A stretch of 64,000 nt of DNA. Source: an uncultured Roseburia sp. GTDB taxonomy: Bacteria; Bacillota; Clostridia; Lachnospirales; Lachnospiraceae. The position numbers were made by a program, and so were the translations under genes. Positions 16,464 through 24,479 of the stretch are shown one piece after another. Within the stretch, counting starts at the first letter, position 1; each line of letters opens with the position of its first letter. The notes under the pieces were generated by a model. The model was given only the letters and a program-made list of their open reading frames with translations. It did not search any database and was not told the DNA's origin. Where the stretch lies: positions 1 through 64,000 of the forward strand of contig CANRSX010000015.1 in NCBI GenBank assembly GCA_947642555.1. Reading direction: 5' to 3'.

Positions 16464-17879
16464 TCATCCCTGGATGTCTCCGTCATCAAAGGGATCTCCG
16501 CACTCCGGGCAGAACTTGGGCGGATGGGCGGGGTCGTCCGGCTCCCAGCCGCACTTGTCGCACTTGTACTGCGGTACGCCGGCAGGCTTAGGCTTGCCGC
16601 ACTCGGCACAGAACTTTCCTTTGTTCACCGCTCCGCAGGAGCAGGTCCAGCCGTTTGTATCCGCAGGCTTGGGTTTCCCGCACTCCGGGCAGAATTTTCC
16701 GGTGGCTGTGGCCCCGCAGGAGCAGGTCCAGCTATCCCCTGCGGGTTTAGGGACGGGCTTGGGTGCGCCGCATCCCGCACAGAACTTGCCGGTATTTCCG
16801 GTCTGCCCGCAGGAACACGCCCATCCCTCCATGGCAGGAGCCGCCGGAGCGGGTTGCTGTACCGATTGCTGCTGACCCATCTGGAAGAGGCTTTGGGCGT
16901 TCATGCCGCCGGCCTGACCGGCCATCCCCATGCCCATGAAAGCCATAGCGGGACCGGCATTGGGGTTGGCGGCTGCCGCCTGCATGGCGCCGGCCTGTGC
17001 GCCGACAAGATGCGCCGCCGCGCGGGTGGGGTCCATAAAGGCCGTATTGCGCTGCAGCTCCTTGATCATCTTTTCGTCTTCCTCGTTGGCCTTGACGCTG
17101 GAAACGCCGAAGGATACGATCTCAAGACCCCGAAGATCCCGCCACTTTGCGGACAGTTCCTGGTTCAAAGCATCTGCCAGCTCTGTGGTGTGGCCTGGAA
17201 GGGCAGAGTATCGAATGCCCATATCGCTGATCTTTGCGAAGGCGGGCTGCAGCGCGGTCAGCAACTCGGTTTTCAGCTGGCCGTCAATGGTTCCGCGGTC
17301 AAAATCCGCTTCCACATTGCCGCAGACATTGGTATAGAACAGCAGGGGATTTGCCACCCGGTAGGAATACTCCCCGAAACAGCGGATAGCAATGTCGATG
17401 TCGATCCCTGCCCGCTGGTCCACCACCCGGAAAGGAACCGGGGAGGGTGTACCGTACTTGTTGCCTATGATCTCCTTGGTGTTGAAGTAATACACCCTCT
17501 GATCCTTGGGGGCCTCGCCGCCAAAGGTAAAACGCTTGCCAATATTCTGGAACACCTGCCCGATACTCTCCCCCAGGTCGCCCGAAAAGATGCTGGGTTC
17601 CGTGGAGGCGTCGAAGGTAAATTCGCCGGGTTCGGCGCATACCTCCACCACCTTGCCCTGCTCCACGATCATCATGCACTGGCCGTCGGCCACGGCGATC
17701 ACGGAGCCGCTGGTGATAATGTTGTCGCTGCCTTTGGTGTTGCTGGAGCGCCCGGAGGCCCGTTTCCGCCCCTTGACCGCCAGCACGGTAGCGGGGATCG
17801 CCTCACAGTAGAAATACTCCTTCCACTGATCGGCCATCACGCCGCCTGCAGAGCCTAATGCCGCTTTAATAAGTCCCAT
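16464..17879 (-). CDS. SPFH-domain protein with four C-terminal zinc ribbons, YdjI-like
   Basis: A 471-residue protein. Residues 1-35 (GLIKAALGSAGGVMADQWKE) and the following ~240 residues form the SPFH (stomatin/prohibitin/flotillin) fold of the YdjI or virion-core-like group: SVIAVADGQCMMIVEQGKVV, YYFNTKEIIGNKYG, PVPFRVVDQRAGIDIDIAIR. A Met/Gly/Ala-rich linker (~285-355) leads to three WxCSCG...GKFCxxCG ribbons and a fourth, CDKCGWEPDD...CPECG. Bacillus YdjI recruits PspA to the membrane together with YdjG and YdjH, and relatives of both are encoded here. Four tandem ribbons suggest a scaffold that binds other ribbon proteins (inference). Confidence 0.88.
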   Translation of the reverse strand: MGLIKAALGSAGGVMADQWKEYFYCEAIPATVLAVKGRKRASGRSSNTKGSDNIITSGSVIAVADGQCMMIVEQGKVVEVCAEPGEFTFDASTEPSIFSGDLGESIGQVFQNIGKRFTFGGEAPKDQRVYYFNTKEIIGNKYGTPSPVPFRVVDQRAGIDIDIAIRCFGEYSYRVANPLLFYTNVCGNVEADFDRGTIDGQLKTELLTALQPAFAKISDMGIRYSALPGHTTELADALNQELSAKWRDLRGLEIVSFGVSSVKANEEDEKMIKELQRNTAFMDPTRAAAHLVGAQAGAMQAAAANPNAGPAMAFMGMGMAGQAGGMNAQSLFQMGQQQSVQQPAPAAPAMEGWACSCGQTGNTGKFCAGCGAPKPVPKPAGDSWTCSCGATATGKFCPECGKPKPADTNGWTCSCGAVNKGKFCAECGKPKPAGVPQYKCDKCGWEPDDPAHPPKFCPECGDPFDDGDIQG

Positions 17880-17922
17880 AGTTACATCCTTCCTTTCGTG
17901 ATTTATTTCTCTTTACTGACGA

Positions 17923-18222
17923 TTAAAATCCTTCATTTCTTTCTTTGCGCTTTGTTGTGAGCATTGTCCCACAATTGGGGCAAAAGATCGCGTTGTCCGA
18001 AAGCACAGTTTCGCATACTGGACAGCAGTGGTGTAAATTAAGGTAGAACTGGTAAAGAGTTTCCTGGGGAAGTCCACTGCCGCATTCTCCACAAGTTTGC
18101 TGCTCCGCAGAGACGGTTGCGCCGCAATTAGCGCAGACTTTAAGCTGCTTCATAGCTTCTGGCCCAAATCCATATTGCTTCATGCTTTCCAGACGGATCT
18201 GCTCAATTTGCTGCCGTGTCAT
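17923..18222 (-). CDS. Small double zinc-ribbon protein
   Basis: A 99-residue protein: a helical start (MTRQQIEQIRLESMKQYGFG), then CANCGATVSAEQQTCGECG and CPVCETVLSDNAIFCPNCG, and a basic tail TTKRKERNEGF. I place the start at 18222: the upstream gene ends with TAA one base before this ATG and supplies GGAGGAGAAGG, so translation is coupled. Longer upstream frames are out-of-frame readings of that gene. Probably a cytosolic partner of the SPFH complex, whose gene starts 43 bases downstream. Confidence 0.75.
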   Translation of the reverse strand: MTRQQIEQIRLESMKQYGFGPEAMKQLKVCANCGATVSAEQQTCGECGSGLPQETLYQFYLNLHHCCPVCETVLSDNAIFCPNCGTMLTTKRKERNEGF

Positions 18223-18223
18223 C

Positions 18224-18589
18224 TTATAATCCTTCTCCTCCATATTGAAGCCGTTTGCCGCAGCGTGGACAAAATATTTCTGCGGAGGTGATCTCTTTGC
18301 CGCAGTGGGAGCAGTAACGAGGCGGATCTTCCCACGGCGCACATTCCACACATTCCGCCACATCAGCGTTATACATGGCATTTGATACCCATTTTCCGCA
18401 CTTGTGGCATCGGTTAAAATATTTCCGTGCGTCTTCCCATGCGGTCTCCAATTCCTGCTCCTGTGTCTCTGCTTGGATAGGATCGGTCGTATGCAACAAA
18501 GCACCTGTGATGTCACAAAAGAAGCTGTACCGATTTCCTCCCGAGTCAGCGATCACCTTGTAGCGTGCTGTTTTATGGGTAAACGCCAT
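18224..18589 (-). CDS. Zinc-ribbon protein, first gene of the minus-strand block
   Basis: A 121-residue protein starting MAFTHKTARYKVIADSGGNR, with AAAGGAGG 6 bases before the ATG at 18589. The N-terminal half (YSFFCDITGALLHTTDPI, then ELETAWEDARKYFNRC) is a small domain that appears to include a Cys-rich knuckle (CHKCGKW...CVEC). The end is a classic ribbon (YCSHCGKEITSAEIFCPRCG). The stop overlaps the ribosome binding site of the next gene, confirming an operon. The 5' position suggests the promoter of the block lies in 18590-18960, but I could not fix it. Confidence 0.75.
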   Translation of the reverse strand: MAFTHKTARYKVIADSGGNRYSFFCDITGALLHTTDPIQAETQEQELETAWEDARKYFNRCHKCGKWVSNAMYNADVAECVECAPWEDPPRYCSHCGKEITSAEIFCPRCGKRLQYGGEGL

Positions 18590-18610
18590 CAAATCCCTCC
18601 TTTCTTTTCT

Positions 18611-18699
18611 TTGACCCTCGATTAAGTCATGGTTATATGGTATAATAGGAATCAAAGGAGAGCGGCCTCTGTTTGTTGGCAGCGTAGTCAGAGGCTTTT
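18611..18699 (+). promoter_or_regulatory. Possible short transcription unit: extended -10 and hairpin with T-tract
   Basis: TGGTATAAT at 18638-18646 is an extended -10. A TTGACC at 18611 is 24 bases away, too far for a normal pair. Then GCCTCTG (18665-18671) and CAGAGGC (18689-18695) form a stem followed by TTTT. The unit would give an RNA of about 50 bases, divergent from the zinc-ribbon operon. No reading frame is evident in it. Confidence 0.3.
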
Positions 18700-18774
18700 C
18701 ATTGGAGACAAAGCCCATACCCTCCTTCGGCATTGCCTGCACCCATAATTTAAGCAATTTCCACACTTTTGTCC

Positions 18775-18877
18775 CCACCCCAAACCCCCGAAAGGGTAGG
18801 GTTGAAAAGAAAAAATCTGATTTTCTTGCCACCCCGAACCGAAAAATGGGTAGGGGAAACAAAAAATCAGGTTTCTT
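18775..18877. repeat. Imperfect tandem repeat of about 50 bases between divergent operons
   Basis: Copy 1 begins at 18775 with CCACCCCAAACC and ends near 18827. Copy 2 begins at 18829 with CCACCCCGAACC and ends near 18877. Both continue with a GGGTAGGG core and AAAAAATC(T/A)G(A/G)TTT. It lies in the only regulatory gap between the minus-strand block and the plus-strand signalling genes. Binding sites for a shared regulator would fit. The rest of 18590-18963 holds no supported gene. Confidence 0.55.
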
Positions 18878-18963
18878 TCAAGGCTAAGACTGGAAATGCT
18901 GTAAATGAGATACCAAGGAAGATACGGTGATGAGAGTTGTATTTCGCGGGGAGGTGTCCACGC

Positions 18964-20598
18964 ATGACTAAGCAGAATCAAAGAACGGGAGTCCTGGTAG
19001 CTGTGCTGATCGTCTGTGCTATCTCTGCCCGCGTTTTGGGAAAGTTTGATGTTTTTCCCGTACCGCTGGGTTTGGTCCGCACGATCCTTTATATCAGTCT
19101 GTACATTGGCTGGGGTCTCTCTGTCAGCCATCGCATTTTACAAACACAGGTGCGCCGCTATATGGTCGGCGTTTCATGTCTGACCGTCTTCTGGTTTGTT
19201 ATACGGTCAATAAAATATTTTTTTGTGGTCGCTCCTGATGCGATCCGGCATCTATGGTACTGGTACTATTGTCCTATGCTGTTCATACCTCTGCTTTCCG
19301 TGTTTGTTTCCATGTCGCTGGGTAAGCCGGAAAGCTACCATCTGCCGAAATGGACAAGACTGCTCTATCTTCCCACCCTGTTCTTTCTGCTGCTGGTACT
19401 GACAAACGATCTCCATCAGCTTGTTTTCTCCTTCCCGGCCGGAACGGTTTGGAGCGATACGGATAACGGATACGAGTACGGATATTATTTTGTTATCGGG
19501 TGGGAGATCATCTGTGCGCTGGCCGCCTTTGTGATCATGCTTATCAAATGCCGTTTGGCGCAAAGGAGAAAATACTTACCGGCGCTTCTGCTGTCCTTCT
19601 CAATTCTATATGCCTTTATCTACGCCAGCGGAGCCAGGTGGATGCAAGTGATAGGCGGAGATATTACAGCGGTGCAGTGCCTGATGTTTACCGCCATACT
19701 GGAAAGCTGTATCCAGTGCGGATTGATCCAGACCAATACTGGCTATGACGAGCTGTTTAAAGCCGGAACCTTCGGTGCCCAGATTGCCGATAACGACCAT
19801 AAGGTCCGCTACGCCTCCGCAAATTCACCTATACTTTCTGAACGAATCATGTGTGCGGCAAAGGAGGGCGCAGTTAATCTTGATAAACATACCCTGCTAA
19901 AAAGTTACCCGATTGAAGGCGGTGATGTGTATTGGCAGGAAGATATAACAGATATTACTGCCCTGCTTGAAAAATTGGAAGAAAACAAGGAGACCATTGC
20001 AGAAAGCACCCATCTGGAACAGGAAAATTATCGTATCAAGCTGGAGATCCACACCTTGCGGGAAAAGAATCGGCTCTATGACCTTTTACAGGAAGAAACC
20101 GCTCATCAGATCGATTTATTGAATGATCTGTTTTATCTATATGACGAAGAAGAAAATCCGGAAAAGCGCCGCAGTCTGCTTGCGAAGATTACTGTAATCG
20201 GCGCTTACATAAAACGCAGAGGCAACCTGATCTTTATCCGTGAAAAAACGGAAACCATCGATACCACAGAACTGGCCCTTTGCATGGAGGAATCCTTTTC
20301 AAATTTGAAACTGATGGGGGTCGAATGTGAAGCAGACATTCCGAAGGGCAGCAAAATCTTTACCCAGGACGCAATCCTGTTCTACGACTTTTTTGAGAAG
20401 GTGATGGAGACCGCTATAGATGATATGAGCTTTGTTTGGTTGAAAGCGCGTATTCTTGCAGATTCGATCATCCTCCGTCTGGAGGTGGAATGCGAAAGCT
20501 CCCTTGCAGATTTTCGGGATACCTGTGAAAGCTGCTCCTTTGAGGATGGCGTATGGCGCTTTATCCTCCGCATCGGAAAGGCGGGTGGACAAACGTGA
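18964..20598 (+). CDS. 7TM sensor protein, histidine-kinase-like without a functional ATPase domain
   Basis: A 544-residue protein. The ATG at 18964 has GGGGAGGTG 8 bases upstream. Seven transmembrane helices occupy ~10-225, like the histidine-kinase N-terminal 7TM sensor module (VLIVCAISARVLG ... ALLLSFSILYAFIYASG). A short PAS-like segment (IADNDHKVRYASANSPILSE) and a coiled coil (~325-390, LEENKETIAESTHLEQENYR) follow. The end resembles a dimerisation/ATPase pair, but no N, G1 or G2 boxes can be seen. It overlaps the next kinase gene by 4 bases. Likely a sensing subunit that acts through that kinase. Confidence 0.75.
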   Translation: MTKQNQRTGVLVAVLIVCAISARVLGKFDVFPVPLGLVRTILYISLYIGWGLSVSHRILQTQVRRYMVGVSCLTVFWFVIRSIKYFFVVAPDAIRHLWYWYYCPMLFIPLLSVFVSMSLGKPESYHLPKWTRLLYLPTLFFLLLVLTNDLHQLVFSFPAGTVWSDTDNGYEYGYYFVIGWEIICALAAFVIMLIKCRLAQRRKYLPALLLSFSILYAFIYASGARWMQVIGGDITAVQCLMFTAILESCIQCGLIQTNTGYDELFKAGTFGAQIADNDHKVRYASANSPILSERIMCAAKEGAVNLDKHTLLKSYPIEGGDVYWQEDITDITALLEKLEENKETIAESTHLEQENYRIKLEIHTLREKNRLYDLLQEETAHQIDLLNDLFYLYDEEENPEKRRSLLAKITVIGAYIKRRGNLIFIREKTETIDTTELALCMEESFSNLKLMGVECEADIPKGSKIFTQDAILFYDFFEKVMETAIDDMSFVWLKARILADSIILRLEVECESSLADFRDTCESCSFEDGVWRFILRIGKAGGQT

Positions 20599-21887
20599 CA
20601 ACATTCTATTTATCCTCCGAAATGGAACAGTCCGTATGGATGATCTGCCTGTTCTTTTCTTTGATATTGGATGTGTTTCTTTTTCTTGCATCCCCTGACC
20701 GAGGTGGGAGCAGACGGTGCAGGCTTCTGAACGCCGGAGTATTTATCGCTTTGCTAATCCTGCTGTGCATTGCCGGGGATGCCTTTGACAAAAAGGCCGA
20801 TGGACTTCCTGTAAATCCTTTGCTGCCATTTCCAATGTGGTCGCTGTGGTGCATCGCTGGCATGGCTGACGCTTTGCTCCTCGGTCAAACCGCTGTGTTG
20901 ATCCATCGGAAAGGCCGGACACTCAGCCACAATTCCGTGAAGCAGGCAATGGATACGCTGCCCGGCGCGATCTGCTATTTTACCCCATCGGGTGCGCTCA
21001 AACTGTGCAATCTGCAAATGCACCGCCTGTTCCGCATACTGGCGCAAAGCGATCTCCAGCACTTCGGTGAATTGCAGCAGGCGCTTACGGAGTGCGGCAG
21101 GAAAAGCAGTGTTGTAAGGCTCCCGGATGAAGAGCAGACCTATCTGTTCCCCGATGGTAAGGCCTGGCGATATTCCCAGACGGAGATAATGGCGCCAGAC
21201 GGCACAGTTTACACAGAGGCAGTTTTCTCAGATGTGACCGAACTTTACGAAAAGGGGCTGAGGCTCAAGGAACAGACTGAGCAGCTCAGAAAATTCTCCC
21301 GTGACTTAAAGGTTCTTTCGGACAATGTACGGACATTGACAAAGGAAACGGAAGTCTTGTCGGCAAAAACCAGACTGCACGACCAGATGGGAGCAGGGAT
21401 CATCGCTATGCGGCAGATTTTGCAGCAGGAGCAGGTATCCCAGGAGGCCGCAGACAGCCTTCTGCTGTTTCAAAAAGCGATCAGAACCATTAAAAATGAC
21501 AACGAATACCCCCAGGAGCGCGGTGAGTTTGCGGACTTTTTGCGGGATGCCAGTACCATCGGCATAAAGGTGGAAATGACTGGCGAACTGCCAAAGCAGG
21601 GGGAAATATACCGCATATTTGTGATCGCTATGCGGGAATGTCTGACCAACAGCGTCCGCCATGCGGACGCAACGGCCCTTTATGTCACCGTCCGGCAGGA
21701 CGGAAACAACATTTCCCTGCGTATCACAAATAACGGAAAGCCCCCTGAAAGCGCCATTGTGCCGAAGGGAGGGTTACTCAACCTCCACCGCCATGTTACG
21801 AACTTAGGAGGTGCGATGGAAATACAGTGGTCGCCAGCCTTTGCGCTGATGATCGTCATGCCCGTAGAAAAGGAGGCGGCAGAATGA
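20595..21887 (+). CDS. NarL-type sensor histidine kinase
   Basis: A 430-residue kinase. I take GTG at 20595 (GTGA overlap with the preceding stop, GGCGGGTGG upstream) rather than an ATG at 20553. Three hydrophobic helices near the N-terminus (~12-32, 46-62, 81-98) are followed by a PAS-like region (LPGAICYFTPSGALKLCN) and a coiled coil. The H-box is RLHDQMG with His about 262. The ATPase has an N-box (MRECLTNSVRHADA) and a G-box (GGLLNLHRHVTNLGG). Its cognate regulator follows with a 4-base overlap. Confidence 0.85.
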   Translation: MTTFYLSSEMEQSVWMICLFFSLILDVFLFLASPDRGGSRRCRLLNAGVFIALLILLCIAGDAFDKKADGLPVNPLLPFPMWSLWCIAGMADALLLGQTAVLIHRKGRTLSHNSVKQAMDTLPGAICYFTPSGALKLCNLQMHRLFRILAQSDLQHFGELQQALTECGRKSSVVRLPDEEQTYLFPDGKAWRYSQTEIMAPDGTVYTEAVFSDVTELYEKGLRLKEQTEQLRKFSRDLKVLSDNVRTLTKETEVLSAKTRLHDQMGAGIIAMRQILQQEQVSQEAADSLLLFQKAIRTIKNDNEYPQERGEFADFLRDASTIGIKVEMTGELPKQGEIYRIFVIAMRECLTNSVRHADATALYVTVRQDGNNISLRITNNGKPPESAIVPKGGLLNLHRHVTNLGGAMEIQWSPAFALMIVMPVEKEAAE

Positions 21888-22537
21888 AACAGGTGTTAAT
21901 TGTAGAGGACCAGCGGATGCCCCGCAAATATATGGAGAGAATGATCTCCGACAGTGAAGAATATGCCCTGGCAGCCAGTATAAGCGGCGCGGATGTCGCG
22001 CTTGCCTATTGCGGGCGGCAGATGATCGACCTGATCCTGATGGATGTATGTACTGCCGGAAACAAGGATGGCATCGAAGCCGCCGCCGAGATCAAAGCGG
22101 CGTTCCCAAACATAAAGATCATCGTTGTCACATCAATGGTCGAGGTCGGTTTTTTAGAAAGAGCCAAAGCCGCAAAGGTTGACAGCTTTTGGTACAAAGA
22201 TTTAAGTCCCGAAGACCTGATTGATGTCATTGACCGCACAATGGCAGGCGAACATCTCTTTCCCCATGAAACGCCACAAGTGAAATTAGGTCTTGTAAGC
22301 AGCACCGATCTGACTGCAAAAGAAATCCAGGTACTGCGCCTTGTATGTGATGGTCTGGAATACAGCGAGATCGCCCAGACTCTTTCTATCACAGAGAGGA
22401 CCGTGAAATATCATGTTTCCAACATCCTGCAAAAAACAGGCTATGCCAACAAGACCCGCCTTGCCATAGCAGTTACAGGCAAAAAATTTATTATTCCGAG
22501 CCTCCCGGAGGATATGGACTCCGACATAGCCAAATAA
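21884..22537 (+). CDS. NarL/FixJ-family response regulator
   Basis: A 217-residue regulator starting MKQVLIVEDQ, with ATGA overlap to the kinase stop and GGAGG upstream. The receiver has acidic E8/D9, phospho-acceptor Asp54 (LILMDVCTAG), Thr/Ser of VVTSM and Lys of YKDLSPED. The C-terminal LuxR HTH is intact (LTAKEIQVLRLVCDGLEYSE, then TERTVKYHVSNILQKTGYAN). It is likely activated by the kinase encoded just before it. Targets are not shown by sequence; the divergent lipoprotein block and the downstream solute-binding gene are candidates. Confidence 0.9.
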   Translation: MKQVLIVEDQRMPRKYMERMISDSEEYALAASISGADVALAYCGRQMIDLILMDVCTAGNKDGIEAAAEIKAAFPNIKIIVVTSMVEVGFLERAKAAKVDSFWYKDLSPEDLIDVIDRTMAGEHLFPHETPQVKLGLVSSTDLTAKEIQVLRLVCDGLEYSEIAQTLSITERTVKYHVSNILQKTGYANKTRLAIAVTGKKFIIPSLPEDMDSDIAK

Positions 22538-22553
22538 CAGAGCAGACAGCTTT

Positions 22554-22588
22554 ATTACCCGGTTTCAGAGAAGCCGGGTAATTTTTTT
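22554..22588 (+). terminator. Intrinsic terminator after the two-component genes
   Basis: A perfect 9-bp stem ATTACCCGG/CCGGGTAAT with an 11-base loop, followed by seven T. It closes the 18964-22537 operon. Confidence 0.9.
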
Positions 22589-22605
22589 GAGAAAAGTTCA
22601 AAAAA

Positions 22606-22649
22606 CTGTACTCAGGGACAGTGCGTGAAAGTGGCGTTTTCGCTATACT
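22606..22649 (+). promoter_or_regulatory. Possible promoter and operator for the pseudo-receiver/solute-binding operon
   Basis: ACTGT and ACAGT (22606-22623) form a short inverted repeat with 8 bases between. TATACT at 22644-22649 is a fair -10, but no good -35 is visible, so an activator would be expected. The LuxR-type regulators encoded on either side are candidates. Confidence 0.3.
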
Positions 22650-22682
22650 GGTATCATCAAAGGATCGATAGGAGGCCGCCTT

Positions 22683-23066
22683 ATGCGAAGAATCGTGATT
22701 GATATGCAGAATGTCCTGTTTGCGGACGCAGTAGCCGAAGCCTTACGCAACTTTGATTCCGATCTGGAACCAGTCATGAGCGAAAGCCCGGACAAAACTC
22801 TGTCGCTATGTGATGCTGTGCTTGCAAATGTTCTGATTATGGAAGTTACCGTATACACATCCTGGACACTGGAGGAGCGGCTAAAAATCCGAAACGCTCT
22901 GAAAAAGGCTCAGCCAGATTGCAAGATCGTGCTGGTGGTGGATGAAAACACAGAGAAAAAGCTGGCGGACAGGGTGCGGCAGGCCAAGAAGGATGGTCTG
23001 GTAGACAATTTTATTTACGGTTCCGTTTCTTCCAGCTATCTCTCCGCTGTCATTGACGCACTTTAG
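22683..23066 (+). CDS. Stand-alone pseudo-receiver domain protein
   Basis: A 127-residue protein with AGGAGG 7 bases before the ATG. The length and secondary-structure pattern fit one receiver domain, starting RRIVIDMQNVLFADAVAEAL. The acidic pair is replaced by DM, and the phospho-acceptor position (54, same as in the regulator at 21884) is Glu in LIMEVTVYTSW. The usual Lys before the last helix is absent. It should not be phosphorylated and may mimic the active state or titrate the kinase. It could also be an unrelated Rossmann-like fold. The gene is followed 45 bases later by a solute-binding lipoprotein. Confidence 0.65.
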   Translation: MRRIVIDMQNVLFADAVAEALRNFDSDLEPVMSESPDKTLSLCDAVLANVLIMEVTVYTSWTLEERLKIRNALKKAQPDCKIVLVVDENTEKKLADRVRQAKKDGLVDNFIYGSVSSSYLSAVIDAL

Positions 23067-23111
23067 GACAGAGGCTGGTGAGGACCATGCAGGGTATAGG
23101 AGGACACCAAA

Positions 23112-24461
23112 ATGAAAAAATTATGTATTTTCTTTCTCACCATCATACTGCTGGTGGGCATGACCGGCTGTGGAAATAAGGTTACAAACGATCCCATCAC
23201 ATTGACGATGTGGCACGTCTATGGAAGTCAGACAGAATCGCCGCTCAATGTAATGATCGATGAGTTTAACCAAACGAAGGGGAAAGAAAGCGGTATTGTT
23301 ATTTCTGTTGTCTCCGTCACAAATTCTACCGCTATTGACGATGCGCTGATTGCCTCTGCCAATAACGAACCGGGGGCGGTTCCCATGCCGGATCTGTTCA
23401 CGGCCTATCCGCGGGTGGCGGAAGAGATTGGGCTTGACCGGCTCTTGGATTGGAGCGGTTATCTTTCAGAGGAAGAACGCTCTGCTTATGTGGATGAGTT
23501 TCTGGCGGAAGGCGTTATAGATGGACGGCTGGTTATGCTGCCCATCGCCAAATCAACAGAACTGTTATTCTTAAACAAGACGATATTTGACCGCTTTGCC
23601 GCTGACACAGGAGTATCGGAAGAAGAGCTTCTCCATTTTGAGACCCTTTTCGATTTGTGCTGCCAATATTATGATTGGTCAGACGGTGCGGAGATGTTTC
23701 AGATCAACGACTTCTACTATTACTTTCTGGTCAATATAGCTGGGCAGGGCGGACAGTTCATCCAGGACGGAAAGTTGGATTGCAACAGTGAGGAATTTGA
23801 GCAAGCCTATCTGCCAATGGCTCGTGCAGCAATCCATGGGGGACTCTGCACTGGGGACGGCTATGCTTCTGACCGCTGGAAGACTGCTGAAGTTATCAGC
23901 AATATCGGTTCCACGGCAGGAATGTTGTATCTGCGGGACTATGTGACCTACCAGGACAATACCACAGAGGAAATTGAAACAGCAGTATATCCTTACCCCG
24001 CCTTTTCCGATGCCTCGCCGATGGTCATACAAAGGGGAACTGGTTTGTTTGCTATGAAAAGTGAGGACGAGCGAAAGAATGAAGCCGCCGCAGTTTTCGG
24101 GAAATGGATCACGGAGGAGGAACACAACTTGGACTTTGTAATTGCTTCCGGCTACTTGCCGGTTACGGAAAATGCCTTTTCCACACTGTTCTCTGATATG
24201 GGCACTATTGAGGATGAAAAATTCCAGATGCTTTATGGCGCGGTAAGCCAAATGGATGGCTCCTACACTTTTTGTCCTTTGCCGCTGTATGACGCTTCCG
24301 GTGAAGCACAGTCGAGGTTTGAGGAGACCGTGAAGAGTGTATTATCTATTGCCCACCGGGACTATATCAGCCGCATAGAGCACGGGGATGACCCGGAAAC
24401 AATTATGTCAGAACTCCTTGACTCTTCGCTTTCGGAAATTCGGAGGGCCGTAGAGCGGTGA
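23112..24461 (+). CDS. Extracellular solute-binding lipoprotein, ABC type 1 (sugar-binding family)
   Basis: A 449-residue lipoprotein (lipobox VGMTGC, Cys about 20; AGGAGG before the ATG). The start of the mature domain, ITLTMWHVYGSQTESPLNVM, and the later LPIAKSTELLFLNKTIFDRF are typical of carbohydrate-type binding proteins. No permease or ATPase gene is nearby. The next gene, 18 bases on, is a membrane LuxR regulator with a large outer domain. It may thus present a ligand to that sensor rather than feed a transporter (inference). Ligand unknown. Confidence 0.85.
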   Translation: MKKLCIFFLTIILLVGMTGCGNKVTNDPITLTMWHVYGSQTESPLNVMIDEFNQTKGKESGIVISVVSVTNSTAIDDALIASANNEPGAVPMPDLFTAYPRVAEEIGLDRLLDWSGYLSEEERSAYVDEFLAEGVIDGRLVMLPIAKSTELLFLNKTIFDRFAADTGVSEEELLHFETLFDLCCQYYDWSDGAEMFQINDFYYYFLVNIAGQGGQFIQDGKLDCNSEEFEQAYLPMARAAIHGGLCTGDGYASDRWKTAEVISNIGSTAGMLYLRDYVTYQDNTTEEIETAVYPYPAFSDASPMVIQRGTGLFAMKSEDERKNEAAAVFGKWITEEEHNLDFVIASGYLPVTENAFSTLFSDMGTIEDEKFQMLYGAVSQMDGSYTFCPLPLYDASGEAQSRFEETVKSVLSIAHRDYISRIEHGDDPETIMSELLDSSLSEIRRAVER

Positions 24462-24479
24462 CACAAAAGGGGGAAAACC

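Noticed and set aside
15741-17858. A 705-codon open frame on the plus strand
   Set aside because: It lies antisense to the SPFH, membrane and DUF4428 genes, which have ribosome binding sites and known domains. Its translation is His/Arg/Gly-rich with no domain.
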